A DNA stretch of 64,000 bases from Polynucleobacter kasalickyi (GTDB taxonomy: Bacteria > Pseudomonadota > Gammaproteobacteria > Burkholderiales > Burkholderiaceae), in NCBI RefSeq assembly GCF_900176405.1, contig NZ_FWXJ01000002.1, positions 1 to 64,000 on the forward strand, in the 5' to 3' direction. The notes below the pieces were generated by a model, which was not told where the DNA came from, did not search any database, and saw only the letters and a list, made by a program, of their open reading frames with translations. Positions 1 to 9,803 of this stretch are shown here, one piece after another. Positions within the stretch are counted from its first letter, which is position 1, and the number at the start of each line of letters is the position of its first letter. Both the position numbers and the translations under genes were made by a program.

Positions 1-284
1 AAATAACCGACCAAGAAAAAGGTTAGGATTTAAAACACCCAACGAAGTTTTTATGCAGTCTGTAAAACGTGTTGCACTTCGTACTTGAATCCACGAAATA
101 TATTAACTGAAGTTTAAATCTAAATTACTCAATACGTTTCTTATTAAGGTTTCTAGGAAATAAGAATAATTGGTTTTTAAATTCTTTAAAGTTAATTAAT
201 ATGAATATTTAAGTATTACTTATCATTAATAAAGCTTTGAAGCCTAAAGGTTTTATTTAGGAAGTCACTAATTAAACTAATAAA
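1..284. other. AT-rich non-coding stretch at the window edge
   Basis: No open frame with coding character, RNA gene or convincing hairpin is visible. The stretch is very AT-rich and lies downstream of the RTX gene, which reads leftward and ends at 285. It probably holds the trailer of that gene and an intergenic spacer, but no clear terminator is seen. Confidence 0.5.
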
Positions 285-3200
285 TCAATATACAAAAATA
301 TCTTGAGCAGATAAGGAAGGATGGGTAGACACTCCCACAACTGCTATTTGAATTGGCATCACTCCATTTGCTGAATTACCATCTGCATCATAATAAAGTG
401 CCCCACTATTATTATCATAAATTATGTGTTGATCAATAGTGATTGTGGTATTTGATCCGAAACCTGATATAAAATCTTTATTTGATAAGTGAGAATTTAA
501 GTTGTTTTTTCCTAAGGCAGTAAAAATGGCTCTGTCTAACCAAATACTATCAGTTCCAATTTGAAAATCAGAAATGATGTCAATATTATGATCTGTTACA
601 GAGTCAAAGATAAATCGGTCTTGACCAGCTCCCCCTATTAAGAGATCATTGCCATCTCCGCCGATGATGCTGTCGTTACCATTGCCACCATCAATTGTGT
701 CATTTCCAGCTCCCCCTACAAGACTATTTCTTCCGGAGTTACCTATCATTGAAACATCGTAAGTTAGTACGCTAGCATCCACATTAATAGATGTTCCTGC
801 TGTAGTTATTGCACTAGAAGCATTACCTGTTCCAATAACAATTTTTTCAATTCCATATGTTGAATTGAGGACCACCAAAGTTCCTGCCGTTAGTAATGCG
901 ACTCGAAGTTCGTCTATATCATTTTGACCAGTTCCTGTGTCGTTCATTGTTTCACCTGTGGCATAGTCGGTTAGTCTAGTAACTGAATAGATATCTGAAC
1001 CGTTTCCACCGTTTAAAGTATCAGCGCCAGCGCCTCCGGTTAAAACGTCCTCTCCATCACCGCCAAATAAAATATCACCACCACCGCCACCACTTAATGT
1101 GTCATTGCCAGTGCCACCAGTTAATGTGTCAGCCCACATAGATCCTTTTAAGTTAGTCGCAGAACCCATGTTCGATATATTAAACCCAGTGGCACCAGAG
1201 ATTACTTTATCTAAGTCTACCGCCATTGAGTCAGTTATGATATTTACGATACCTCCATTGTTATAGGTTGCCGCAGTTGCTGTCCATGCCGAAGTTATAG
1301 TGGCATTCAATATTGCATTATTTGTTACATTGATAATATCTGCACCACCAGTTCCTAAGTCTAAAATACTATCAAGACCTGAGGTCGCTATGAATGTATC
1401 TTGACCAGCTCCTCCTATTAAGAGGTCATTGCCATCTCCGCCGATGATGGTGTCGTTACCATTACCACCATTAATTGTGTCATTTCCAGCCCCCCCTACA
1501 AGACTATTTCTTCCGGAGTTACCTATCATTGAAACATCGTAAGTTAGTGCGCTAGCATCCACATTAATAGATGTTCCTGCTGTAGTTATTGCACTAGAAG
1601 CATTACCTGTTCCAATAACAATTTTTTCAATTCCATATGTTGAATTGAGGACCACCAAAGTTCCTGCCGTTAGTAATGCGACTCGAAGTTCGTCTATATC
1701 ATTTTGACCAGTTCCTGTGTCGTTCATTGTTTCACCTGTGGCATAGTCGGTTAGTCTAGTAACTAAATAGATATCTGAACCGTTTCCACCGTTTAAAGTA
1801 TCAGCGCCAGCGTCTCCGGTTAAAACGTCCTCTCCATCACCGCCAAATAAAATATCACCACCACCGCCGCCACTTAATGTGTCATTACCTGAACCAGAGT
1901 CAATTAAGTTAGAAATGTCATTGCCAATTAATGTGTCATTAAATGAACTTCCAGTTAAGTTTTCAATATTGAGAAGTGTATCTACTCCCGCACCAATAGT
2001 GTTTTGAGCTAATTTTATTGCAAGACTTACTTTTACGCCGGCAGTTGCAATAATGTAGGATGCTGTATCTAGGCCCATTTCACCATCTAAATAAGTATTA
2101 CCAATCCCACTAATTAGCAAATCATTCCCAACTCCGCCTTTAATGGTATCCCTTCCAAGGCCCCCAGAAATTGTGTCGTTAAAAATTGATCCTTGAATTA
2201 TGGTACTGGCACCAGAGTTTGTAATTGAATAACCTAAACCATCAGTTATCTTCGATAAATCAATGCTAAATCCATTTGTATCGATAGTTACTGAACCATA
2301 GTTATTTGAGTTGGAATTAATCTCTAAATTGGATGTTGCATTGAAATTGGCTATTCCACCCTGAGCAATCGTAAACACAGCCCCATTTTCGATTGAAAAA
2401 TTATTTGAAATACCATATTTCAGGACATCCAATCGTCCTCCGGAGTGAATAAATCCATTATTTGCATATCCAGAGTAGAGTTCAAGTTTGCCGCCTGAAT
2501 TTATAGTCGCACCGTTAGATACTCCCAATAAATAGGGATCTAAACCATAACTACTTACAAAAAGAGCTCCCCCATTGTTGATTGTGGCGTAATTTGAAAC
2601 TCCTCCTTGAACATACTCGCATCCACTATTATTAAGAATAGTTCCAATAGATAACCCTGAATTACCAAGAACTCCACCATTTAAGATAGTATTTTTTGCC
2701 GAACCACCGGGTAAGATTCCAACATATCCACCATTGTTAACTGTGTCATTGGCCTCCCCACCAATTTGCATTGAACCAAGATTAACAATAGTTGAATTCG
2801 CTATTCCTCCATCATGCCATCCTGTGTAAATACTATAAGTTACTCCATCGACATTAACGGAACCACCATTAATTACCGTTCCATTTGAGACTCCAGCACC
2901 AGCGACAAGTTGTAAACCGCCAAAATTCACAACAGTATTATTTGCCACCCCTCCAATTGAATAGTTTGTATACCCAACATATTGTCTACCACTATCATTA
3001 ATGATGGTATTGTTTGCAACACCACCGGTGTTAACATATTGAATTCCTCCCACATTAAAGGAATATCCATTTCCTTCAACTAATCCGCCGTTAATGATGG
3101 TTCCATTCGCTATGCCACTAACCCCTTGTGAACCTGAAATAATGATAGTGTCATTTGCAACCCCTCCTAAAAAAACACCCTGAGAACCAGAGTAATTTAT

Positions 3201-3614
3201 CGTACTTCTATTTGCAACGCCTCCAGATTGAACATATTGCATTGAAGAAAAAGTCACATCATTAGAAATGCCACCATTAAGAATTTCTTCCATTGCTTGC
3301 GGAGGTGAAAAGTCACCTCCGTTAACAATTACACCATTCCCAACCTGAACGTAATGAAGAATTCCACCAGGATTGATAGTGATTCCAGGGAAATTATTTC
3401 CATAGTAGGTACCATCAGACAAGTGTAGGTCGAGGTAACCACCTGAATTAATTTGTATTCCGCTATAAAATGAGCCCCCCATAATGATTATTTCAGCACT
3501 TCCGTTTACACTAATGTTGCTAACAGTTCCACCGGCATAATTAATTATTAAATCACCATATTCAAGAGTTATATTTGATATTGATTCGCCAGATTGAATA
3601 TAGTAAGAAGTCAT
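285..3614 (-). CDS. Large secreted RTX protein with AIDA-like N-terminal repeats, type I secretion substrate
   Basis: About 1109 residues if started at the ATG at 3614, which has a GAGAAA ribosome-binding site seven bases upstream; the frame stays open to 3716, but those 34 residues look like translated leader. Residues ~1-480 are strand-loop-strand repeats of the type GGVANNTIIN-x-GG, as in AIDA/Ag43 passengers. The second half carries glycine/aspartate nonapeptides (GGxGNDxLxGG) that bind calcium in RTX proteins. The tail (LYYDADGNSANG followed by a hydrophobic DIFVY end) matches the C-terminal signal region of serralysin-type type I secretion substrates, and there is no Sec signal at the ATG start. 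Likely role: surface or extracellular adhesin-like protein. A 488-bp segment is duplicated inside the gene. No type I transporter gene is in the window. No enzymatic domain is recognised. Confidence 0.85.
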   Translation of the reverse strand: MTSYYIQSGESISNITLEYGDLIINYAGGTVSNISVNGSAEIIIMGGSFYSGIQINSGGYLDLHLSDGTYYGNNFPGITINPGGILHYVQVGNGVIVNGGDFSPPQAMEEILNGGISNDVTFSSMQYVQSGGVANRSTINYSGSQGVFLGGVANDTIIISGSQGVSGIANGTIINGGLVEGNGYSFNVGGIQYVNTGGVANNTIINDSGRQYVGYTNYSIGGVANNTVVNFGGLQLVAGAGVSNGTVINGGSVNVDGVTYSIYTGWHDGGIANSTIVNLGSMQIGGEANDTVNNGGYVGILPGGSAKNTILNGGVLGNSGLSIGTILNNSGCEYVQGGVSNYATINNGGALFVSSYGLDPYLLGVSNGATINSGGKLELYSGYANNGFIHSGGRLDVLKYGISNNFSIENGAVFTIAQGGIANFNATSNLEINSNSNNYGSVTIDTNGFSIDLSKITDGLGYSITNSGASTIIQGSIFNDTISGGLGRDTIKGGVGNDLLISGIGNTYLDGEMGLDTASYIIATAGVKVSLAIKLAQNTIGAGVDTLLNIENLTGSSFNDTLIGNDISNLIDSGSGNDTLSGGGGGDILFGGDGEDVLTGDAGADTLNGGNGSDIYLVTRLTDYATGETMNDTGTGQNDIDELRVALLTAGTLVVLNSTYGIEKIVIGTGNASSAITTAGTSINVDASALTYDVSMIGNSGRNSLVGGAGNDTINGGNGNDTIIGGDGNDLLIGGAGQDTFIATSGLDSILDLGTGGADIINVTNNAILNATITSAWTATAATYNNGGIVNIITDSMAVDLDKVISGATGFNISNMGSATNLKGSMWADTLTGGTGNDTLSGGGGGDILFGGDGEDVLTGGAGADTLNGGNGSDIYSVTRLTDYATGETMNDTGTGQNDIDELRVALLTAGTLVVLNSTYGIEKIVIGTGNASSAITTAGTSINVDASVLTYDVSMIGNSGRNSLVGGAGNDTIDGGNGNDSIIGGDGNDLLIGGAGQDRFIFDSVTDHNIDIISDFQIGTDSIWLDRAIFTALGKNNLNSHLSNKDFISGFGSNTTITIDQHIIYDNNSGALYYDADGNSANGVMPIQIAVVGVSTHPSLSAQDIFVY
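619..1106 (-). repeat. Internal gene duplication, C-terminal copy (partner at 1399-1886)
   Basis: This 488-bp segment recurs at 1399-1886 with a fixed 780-bp offset and only about ten differences by eye. It encodes two short RTX blocks flanking a non-RTX domain that contains VALLTAGTLVVLNSTYGIEK. The 292 bp between the copies are not duplicated at this similarity. Confidence 0.9.
1399..1886 (-). repeat. Internal gene duplication, N-terminal copy (partner at 619-1106)
   Basis: Near-identical partner of the 619-1106 segment, in the same orientation and frame. One difference changes a Gly codon to Asp (VLTGDAG here, VLTGGAG in the other copy) and another changes Ser to Leu (IYLVTR here, IYSVTR there). 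Such closeness suggests recent duplication or ongoing gene conversion. Confidence 0.9.
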
Positions 3615-3927
3615 TATGTTTCTCAAAATTTGATAAAGAAGTTTATTGATTTTTTTACGGATTAATAAAATCAAAAGTAAAAACTTATTTTTAATCATAC
3701 AAGCATCGAGGCTCAACGCCTGAGCTTTTCATGAGTCTAAAAAAAATTTGGACTTAACGAGCAAAAAATAAAGGTTTTAATTTGTTATATGTGGTTCGGT
3801 AATTGGGTTGGAAGAACTAAAAGAGTTAGGACAAGCTGACATAATTTATTTGGCATACATTTTTGGCCATGGGTAATTGCTAATTTAAAAAAAATACAAA
3901 GTCAGTTATTGTGAATAATCACTATTC

Positions 3928-5610
3928 ATGATTAAGAAGATCTTCATGCCTAAATTTACTAAAATTGCTTTTTTATTCCTTTGCCTTCCTCTCGTATCTT
4001 GTACTAGCCTGATTCAAGATACACAAAAATCGGGTGCCGATTTAGTCGTTATTAATGCCAAAGTGATTACCTTAGATGCGAGTCACAAAGAGGCACAGGC
4101 GGTTGCAGTACGATCTGGGAAATTTATTAAGGTTGGTAGTAATGACGAGATCCAAGCCCTGATCCAAACAGGCACCAAGGTGATTGATGCCAAAGGTAAA
4201 ACACTGATTCCGGGTTTGAACGATGCCCATATTCATATGGTTAGAGCAGGAATGTACTGGAAGTATGAAGTTCGCTTAGATGAAGCGACTTCCATCCCTG
4301 AAATCCTAAAACTGATTAGTGAACGTGTACAAAAAACACCCAAAGGGACTTGGATTTTGACCCTCGGTGGATGGCATCCTAGTCAAATAAAAGAGCGCCG
4401 CATGCCGACTCTCGAGGAATTAGACCGTGTAGCCCCGAATCATCCGGTGTATCTTCAAGCCCTAAGAGATGTCGGGCAAATGAATACGGCGGCCATTCAA
4501 CAAAGTAAAATTACCGCTCAATCTGAACTACCCGGTGGCGTGACTATTGGCAAAGATGCTACAGGAAATTTTAATGGATTCATTAAAGGGTTTAACGGTC
4601 AAGTGTTAGCCTTAAAAGCATTCCCAACGCCTAGCTTAGAAGAGAAAATTACAGGACTCCAACTGGTGATGCGCGACTTTAATCAAGCGGGACTAACGAG
4701 CGTAGGAGAGACCTTTGGCATTGGCGTAGATGAGCCTGATTATCAAGTCTTATTTGAAACCTGGCGTCGTAAAAAAATGAGCGTACGTGTTGGCCTGCAT
4801 TTTCCGACGGGCAGTCAAAATGAAGCTAAAAAATGGATTGCGTCTACTACCAGCGCTTCGAGTGATGAGATGCTGTTATTCAATGGCCTTGGCGAAGGCG
4901 TTCTAAATAGTATGGGAGATGGGTATCTTCCCAAACAATTTCCGATTAGTAATCAGGCAAAAGAGGAGCTTGCAAAGATTGTAGCGCTTGGTGCTGACAG
5001 TAAAATTAACTTTCAGTTTCATGCGACTTTAGAAACCACCATGAATGCCATGTTGGATTCCTTAGAGGCAGTCCATCAGACTTCACCGATCAATGATTTA
5101 CGAATTACTTTTTTACATGCTGAGCAAATCACTCCTAGCATTATGGCGAGAATGAAAAAATTGGGCATGGGTGTGCAAATGCAAAATCGCCAATCACTCG
5201 GTAGTGATCTGATGCAGACCAATTGGGGTGATCGTGCGCAGGATATACCACCCGTCAAAACCGTCTATCAAAGTGGTCTGCCAATTGGTGGTGGGACGGA
5301 TGGCACGACCTCTTCTTCTTATCGACCTTTCATTTCGATGCACTGGCTCATCTCCGGTAAAAATTGGCGCGGCGATGTTGTTAGACCTACCGAGAAATTA
5401 ACGAGAGAAGAAGCATTAAGAATGTACACCCAAGGCAGTGCTTGGTTTACTTGGGAAGAAAATAAGAAAGGCACAATCGCCAAGAATAGGTTGGCAGATT
5501 TCTTGATACTCGATAAAGACTATTTCACCGTGCCTGAAGACGATATCCGTTGGTTAAAACCTGTTACGACGGTTGTTGGTGGTAATGTCGTTTATCAAAT
5601 GCAGGATTGA
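3928..5610 (+). CDS. Lipoprotein amidohydrolase of the YtcJ/amidohydrolase-3 family
   Basis: 560 residues. The N-terminus is a lipoprotein signal with lipobox LVSC (Cys25), so the enzyme is predicted to be membrane-anchored facing the periplasm; an ATG at 3946 (MPKFTK) preceded by AGAAG is an equally good start. Metal-site motifs of the amidohydrolase superfamily are visible: DAHIH at residues 99-103, a LHAE motif in the middle, and GTDG with Asp458 near the end. It is a metal-dependent hydrolase of C-N bonds; the substrate cannot be named, since YtcJ-like enzymes vary widely. It is convergent with the BKACE gene and ends at a hairpin. A lipid anchor on this family is somewhat unusual. Confidence 0.85.
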   Translation: MIKKIFMPKFTKIAFLFLCLPLVSCTSLIQDTQKSGADLVVINAKVITLDASHKEAQAVAVRSGKFIKVGSNDEIQALIQTGTKVIDAKGKTLIPGLNDAHIHMVRAGMYWKYEVRLDEATSIPEILKLISERVQKTPKGTWILTLGGWHPSQIKERRMPTLEELDRVAPNHPVYLQALRDVGQMNTAAIQQSKITAQSELPGGVTIGKDATGNFNGFIKGFNGQVLALKAFPTPSLEEKITGLQLVMRDFNQAGLTSVGETFGIGVDEPDYQVLFETWRRKKMSVRVGLHFPTGSQNEAKKWIASTTSASSDEMLLFNGLGEGVLNSMGDGYLPKQFPISNQAKEELAKIVALGADSKINFQFHATLETTMNAMLDSLEAVHQTSPINDLRITFLHAEQITPSIMARMKKLGMGVQMQNRQSLGSDLMQTNWGDRAQDIPPVKTVYQSGLPIGGGTDGTTSSSYRPFISMHWLISGKNWRGDVVRPTEKLTREEALRMYTQGSAWFTWEENKKGTIAKNRLADFLILDKDYFTVPEDDIRWLKPVTTVVGGNVVYQMQD

Positions 5611-5632
5611 AAAAAATCGATCCAGTAATCAA

Positions 5633-5667
5633 GGCATCTATTCAGCATCGAGTTCTGAGTAGATGCC
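5633..5667. terminator. Hairpin between convergent genes
   Basis: A 13-bp stem with one G-U pair (arms 5633-5645 and 5655-5667) closes a 9-nt loop between the amidohydrolase and BKACE stop codons. There is no strong U-run on either side, so it may act as a bidirectional but weak terminator. Confidence 0.55.
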
Positions 5668-5696
5668 CTTCAAGTAATTGTTACTGAAATGAGTAT

Positions 5697-6578
5697 TTAA
5701 TTCGTTGGTTTGAGTTTGAGAATTTCTCTCGCATCATTGGAAGAAGCTAACTCACCCCCTAAGTCTTCCACAATCCGTTTCGCACGTTCGACTTGTTGTG
5801 CATTGCTTTCGCACAAGACACCTTTGGACATATAGATATTATCTTCAAGGCCAACACGAACACCACCACCTAACAATAAGGATTGGGCAACGGTCGGGAA
5901 GGCCGCACGACTAATACCAAAGGCTGCCCATTTAGCACCATGTGGTAATTGATTACGCATATACATGAGTGTTTGTGGATCGGTGTTGAGAGCGTACTTC
6001 ACACCCAACACAAAGGTGAATAGACCGGGACCTTCAAGAGTGCCTTCTTTCATTAAGTCTTTCGCAAGATTTAAATCACCAGTATCAAATATTTCTAGTT
6101 CAGGCATCACTCCTGCATCGCGAATCACTTTAGCCATGACACGGACAGAAGCAGGCGTATTGACAGCAATTTCATTGACCGTATTCATGGTGTTTAAATC
6201 CAATGAACAAATATCTGGTTTTAAAGCCGTAATATGTTCAACCCTTCTGAGAGGATGACATAAGCTTGTGCCAGGTGCAAACACCTTTGGATCATCTGCT
6301 GATGGAATGAAACGCGCACCGACACCAGTGGTCAAATTAATCACGACCTCACGATTGCGCGCCTTAATTAGATGCAGCACTTCGGCATAGTGAGCCAATT
6401 CCATGGATGGTGTGCCTGTTTCAGGATTGCGTACATGCAGATGAACAACCGCCGCACCAGCATCGGCAGCTCTTAGCGCAGACTCAGCAATTTGAGCAGG
6501 CGTAATGGGAAGATAAGGTGTCATATCCGGTCTAGTCAAGCTACCAGTAATCGCGCAGGTCAAGATAGTTTTACTCAT
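5697..6578 (-). CDS. BKACE-family beta-keto acid cleavage enzyme (DUF849)
   Basis: 293 residues, full length for the family. BKACE enzymes are zinc-dependent and condense a beta-keto acid with acetyl-CoA to give acetoacetate and a CoA ester; the founding member is the 3-keto-5-aminohexanoate cleavage enzyme Kce of lysine fermentation. Visible support: the N-terminal CAITGSLT strand, the metal-binding HLH pair (His46, His48) followed by RNPETG, and the conserved GLEDN motif near the end. The start has a strong AGGAGA site. It is divergent from a Bug receptor gene at 6766, which may import its substrate; that link is inferred from position only. The precise keto acid cannot be predicted here. 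Confidence 0.9.
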   Translation of the reverse strand: MSKTILTCAITGSLTRPDMTPYLPITPAQIAESALRAADAGAAVVHLHVRNPETGTPSMELAHYAEVLHLIKARNREVVINLTTGVGARFIPSADDPKVFAPGTSLCHPLRRVEHITALKPDICSLDLNTMNTVNEIAVNTPASVRVMAKVIRDAGVMPELEIFDTGDLNLAKDLMKEGTLEGPGLFTFVLGVKYALNTDPQTLMYMRNQLPHGAKWAAFGISRAAFPTVAQSLLLGGGVRVGLEDNIYMSKGVLCESNAQQVERAKRIVEDLGGELASSNDAREILKLKPTN

Positions 6579-6765
6579 GAGTGTCTCCTTTTTTTATAGA
6601 TAAATTTTTTCTATTATGAAGCCAAGTAACAGAAATTACAGTAGGGACTTTATCGGGATATACCCTAGCAAGAGAACTTTTTGCGTAAATTTCGATTAGA
6701 CTAATTCTCGAGACAAGTCGGTAAATAAAATTTTATAACTAAGATTTACATTGAAAGATTGCAAC

Positions 6766-7749
6766 ATGAGCAAATTTTTAAATGGATTTTTTTGTACGGT
6801 ATTTTTATTTTCAAGTAACGCCTTCGCCCAATCTACGCAATCCGCTACTAGTTATCCTAGTAAACCGATTCGCATTATTGTGCCTTTTGCGGCCGGTGGA
6901 GCGGGTGATACAGCAGCGAGGGTCTTATCCCAAAAACTCAGTTCGATTTTGAATCAATCCGTATTGATTGAAAACAAGCCAGGAGCTGGAGCGCAAATTG
7001 GTACACAGTTTGTCGCGAGTTCACCGCCAGATGGTTATACGATTCTCGCCGGCTCATCAGCCATCGTGGTGAATCCCGCCTTGAATGCCGCGACTGCTAC
7101 CTATCAACCCGAAAAAGATTTCGCACCGATTGTGATTGGCGCTACCCAACCGATGGTGATTGTAGTCAATCAAGCCTTGGGTGTGAAAAACTTTCATCAA
7201 CTCAAAGAAATTGCCGGCAAGGAAAAATTGTCATTTGCTTCTGCTGGTGCTGGGACGCAGCCACACGTTGCATGTGAGCGCATCTTTAATGGTCTGTGGA
7301 AATTAAATATTCCGCATATTCCCTACAAAGGAATTTCGCCAGCCATTACCGGTTTGGTTGGCGGGGAAGTGCCCATTTACTGTGGTGCACCAGTTGGAGT
7401 TGGACAGTTTGTCAAACAAGGAAAGCTACAAGTATTGTTAGTCACGAGTGAGACACGTGTGCCTAATTTTCCGGAGGTGCCGACGGTCATCGAGTTAGGT
7501 TTACCAGAAATGAAGGATGATATTTGGCAAGGTTTTTTTGCGCCCGCAAAGACACCTCCAGCCATTATTCAAAAATTAAACTTGGCATTAAATCAAGCGC
7601 TTAAATCACCTGAGGTGATTGAAAAATTAGAACAAAATGACTTTGTGATGTTGGGCGGAACGCCTAAGCAAGCATCAGACTTTATTTCTTCTGAGGTGGT
7701 TCGTTGGGGAAAAATTGCGACTGAGGTCAGTGCATTACCGATGCAGTAA
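6766..7749 (+). CDS. Bug/TctC-family periplasmic solute receptor 1
   Basis: About 327 residues from the ATG at 6766; an in-frame TTG at 6751 is less likely because the signal peptide starts cleanly at MSKFLNGFF. The Sec signal ends near NAFAQ. The mature part opens with SYPSKPIRIIVPFAAGG, the family hallmark of the first ligand loop, and continues with the usual two-lobe fold (EKDFAPI, VPTVIELG). Bug proteins bind carboxylates or related small metabolites in the periplasm, for tripartite tricarboxylate transporters or for sensing. No TctA/TctB genes are near. It is followed at 33 bp by an alpha/beta hydrolase and then another Bug gene, so the three are probably one operon. Confidence 0.9.
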   Translation: MSKFLNGFFCTVFLFSSNAFAQSTQSATSYPSKPIRIIVPFAAGGAGDTAARVLSQKLSSILNQSVLIENKPGAGAQIGTQFVASSPPDGYTILAGSSAIVVNPALNAATATYQPEKDFAPIVIGATQPMVIVVNQALGVKNFHQLKEIAGKEKLSFASAGAGTQPHVACERIFNGLWKLNIPHIPYKGISPAITGLVGGEVPIYCGAPVGVGQFVKQGKLQVLLVTSETRVPNFPEVPTVIELGLPEMKDDIWQGFFAPAKTPPAIIQKLNLALNQALKSPEVIEKLEQNDFVMLGGTPKQASDFISSEVVRWGKIATEVSALPMQ

Positions 7750-7782
7750 AGCAACATTAAAAATACAATTAAGGGAGACAAG

Positions 7783-8703
7783 ATGTCAGTAATTCAGGCA
7801 AGCGTGGAAGGCCAAACGCACTGGGCTTATAAAGAGGAGGTCAAACTTTTTCTTTGGCAGAAAAAACGCTTTGCAAATACGAACTACCGAGGAACCATAT
7901 TATTTATACATGGATCCTCTTGGTGCTCACAACCCACCTTTGATTTACAGGTTGATGGGAGATCTTGGTCTTCAGTCATGGATTTCTTTGCATCGAAGGG
8001 CTATGACACATGGTGTCTAGATAACGAGGGCTATGGTCGTTCCGATAAGAGCCGGGATATTAACTTTGGGGTTGAAAATGGCGCGCAAGATATTGTTGCC
8101 GCTACTGACTATATTCTGAAACATGATGCTATTCAACAAGTGCTTTTGTACGGGATTTCTTCTGGCGCATTGAAGTCTGCCTTGTTTACGCAGTGGTATC
8201 CAGAGCGGGTATCTCGTCTGGCTCTTGACGCTTTTGTCTGGACGGGTGAGGGGAGTCCCACGCTTGTTGAGAGAAGAAAAATGTTACCAAATTTAGTGGG
8301 GGTGAATCGTCGACCTTTTAACCGTGAAGTAATTCAAAGTGTCTTTGACCGAGATCACCCTGGTACTGCAGATCAAAAAATGATTGATGCCTTTGCTACA
8401 GCATCTTTAGAACTCGATGATTCAGTTCCTACTGGCACTTATGTGGATATGTGTACGAAATTACCAATGGTCGATCCATTAAAAGTCACCGTTCCGACCA
8501 TCATGATGCGTGGTGAATATGATGGTATTGCCGGTATTGATGATTTGATTGAGTTTTTTAGACGTCTGCCTAATACCGATAAACACTTTGCTGTGATGCC
8601 AGGTGTGGCACATGCTAGTTTTCAACAAACGAATTATTTGTTGGTTTACGACGTGCTACTCGCCTTCTTTAGTCAAACTCCAGCAGTATTTTTGGCAAAA
8701 TGA
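7783..8703 (+). CDS. Alpha/beta hydrolase
   Basis: 306 residues, no signal peptide, so cytoplasmic. The oxyanion-hole HGSSW motif is near residue 44, and the nucleophile elbow is G-I-S-S-G with Ser126. A late Asp (GEYDGIAG) and His (GVAHASF) complete the triad. It has a GGGAGA ribosome-binding site, and its stop overlaps the ATG of the next Bug gene by four bases (ATGA), implying translational coupling. Such hydrolases beside Bug receptors often process an imported ester or lactone, but the substrate is unknown. Confidence 0.85.
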   Translation: MSVIQASVEGQTHWAYKEEVKLFLWQKKRFANTNYRGTILFIHGSSWCSQPTFDLQVDGRSWSSVMDFFASKGYDTWCLDNEGYGRSDKSRDINFGVENGAQDIVAATDYILKHDAIQQVLLYGISSGALKSALFTQWYPERVSRLALDAFVWTGEGSPTLVERRKMLPNLVGVNRRPFNREVIQSVFDRDHPGTADQKMIDAFATASLELDDSVPTGTYVDMCTKLPMVDPLKVTVPTIMMRGEYDGIAGIDDLIEFFRRLPNTDKHFAVMPGVAHASFQQTNYLLVYDVLLAFFSQTPAVFLAK

Positions 8704-9689
8704 ACCATCCTTACCTAAAACCCGGCCAATGGCTTGCGGCCCTGCTTTTGTCCTTGGGACTGATGGTGTCTGCCCTTTTGCAGGCTCAATCGGCCTACCC
8801 GAACAAACCCATCAAAATTATTGTGGGCTTTGCCCCAGGTAGTTCCTCTGATGTGGCGGCGCGCGTGATTGGCGATAAGATGGGGCAGGTTTTAGGTCAA
8901 TCAGTGATCGTTGAAAATAAACCGGGAGGTAGTTCTGGGGTTGCTGCCAAATTGGTTGCATCCCTCCCACCCGATGGTTATACCTTGTATTTGAGTACGG
9001 TGGCCAACGTAATCAATACAGTTGCTAAGGGTGCTGCCGAAACAGATTTATCGAAAGATTTAACGGCGGTTAGTATGATCGGTAGTGTGCCTAATATTTT
9101 AGTGGTTCACCCCTCATTGAATGTGAATTCGCTGACTGAGCTGATTCAGTTATTAAAATCAAAGCCCAATGAAATTGCTTATGCCAGTGCTGGTAACGGA
9201 ACAGCTTTACATATGGCGGCGATGTTGTTTTCGATGATGGCGGATGTGAAAATGATTCATGTTCCTTATCAAGGTAGCAATGCTGCGATGGCCGATTTAT
9301 TAGCAGGTAGGACCTCGGTGATGTTTGTACCAGCCTCGACTGTCATGCAGCATGTCACTTCCGGAAAATTAAAGGCCTTAGCCTCCACCGGACTCAAAAG
9401 AAGTTCCATTGCTAGTGACATTCCTACCTTAAATGAATTAGGACTGACTGGTTTTGAATCAACGGTCTGGTTTGGTTTAATGAGTCCCAATGGCCTGCCA
9501 GAATCGATGGATGCAAGCTTAAACAAAGCGATTGCCCAAGCGATTCAATCGCCAGAAGTACAACAGCAATTTAAATCGCAAGGGATTGAGAGTTCTTATT
9601 TAAATAGCAAAGATTTCGCGACTTATATTAGGTCTGAAAATGACAAGTGGACGAAAGTGATTAAAAACTCAAATATCAAATTGTATTGA
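8700..9689 (+). CDS. Bug/TctC-family periplasmic solute receptor 2
   Basis: 329 residues. The signal peptide has a long hydrophobic core (LAALLLSLGLMVSALLQAQ) and the mature start is AYPNKPIKIIVGFAPGSSSD. Full-length family member. It overlaps the upstream hydrolase by ATGA and ends before a 114-bp spacer. It is the third gene of the probable operon 6766-9689. Ligand unknown. Confidence 0.9.
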   Translation: MNHPYLKPGQWLAALLLSLGLMVSALLQAQSAYPNKPIKIIVGFAPGSSSDVAARVIGDKMGQVLGQSVIVENKPGGSSGVAAKLVASLPPDGYTLYLSTVANVINTVAKGAAETDLSKDLTAVSMIGSVPNILVVHPSLNVNSLTELIQLLKSKPNEIAYASAGNGTALHMAAMLFSMMADVKMIHVPYQGSNAAMADLLAGRTSVMFVPASTVMQHVTSGKLKALASTGLKRSSIASDIPTLNELGLTGFESTVWFGLMSPNGLPESMDASLNKAIAQAIQSPEVQQQFKSQGIESSYLNSKDFATYIRSENDKWTKVIKNSNIKLY

Positions 9690-9803
9690 GCAGCTTGAGA
9701 TTGTTGGAGGGCGTTTTTACTGACTGCACCGTTTTATATAAAAATTCTAAAAAAAACATCACTACTGTATTAAACTCTTCAAATACAACTTTGGAGACTA
9801 GAA

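Noticed and set aside
6695..6705. ATTAG-A-CTAAT palindrome in the divergent BKACE/Bug spacer
   Set aside because: Too short and AT-rich to call an operator; no regulator gene is adjacent.
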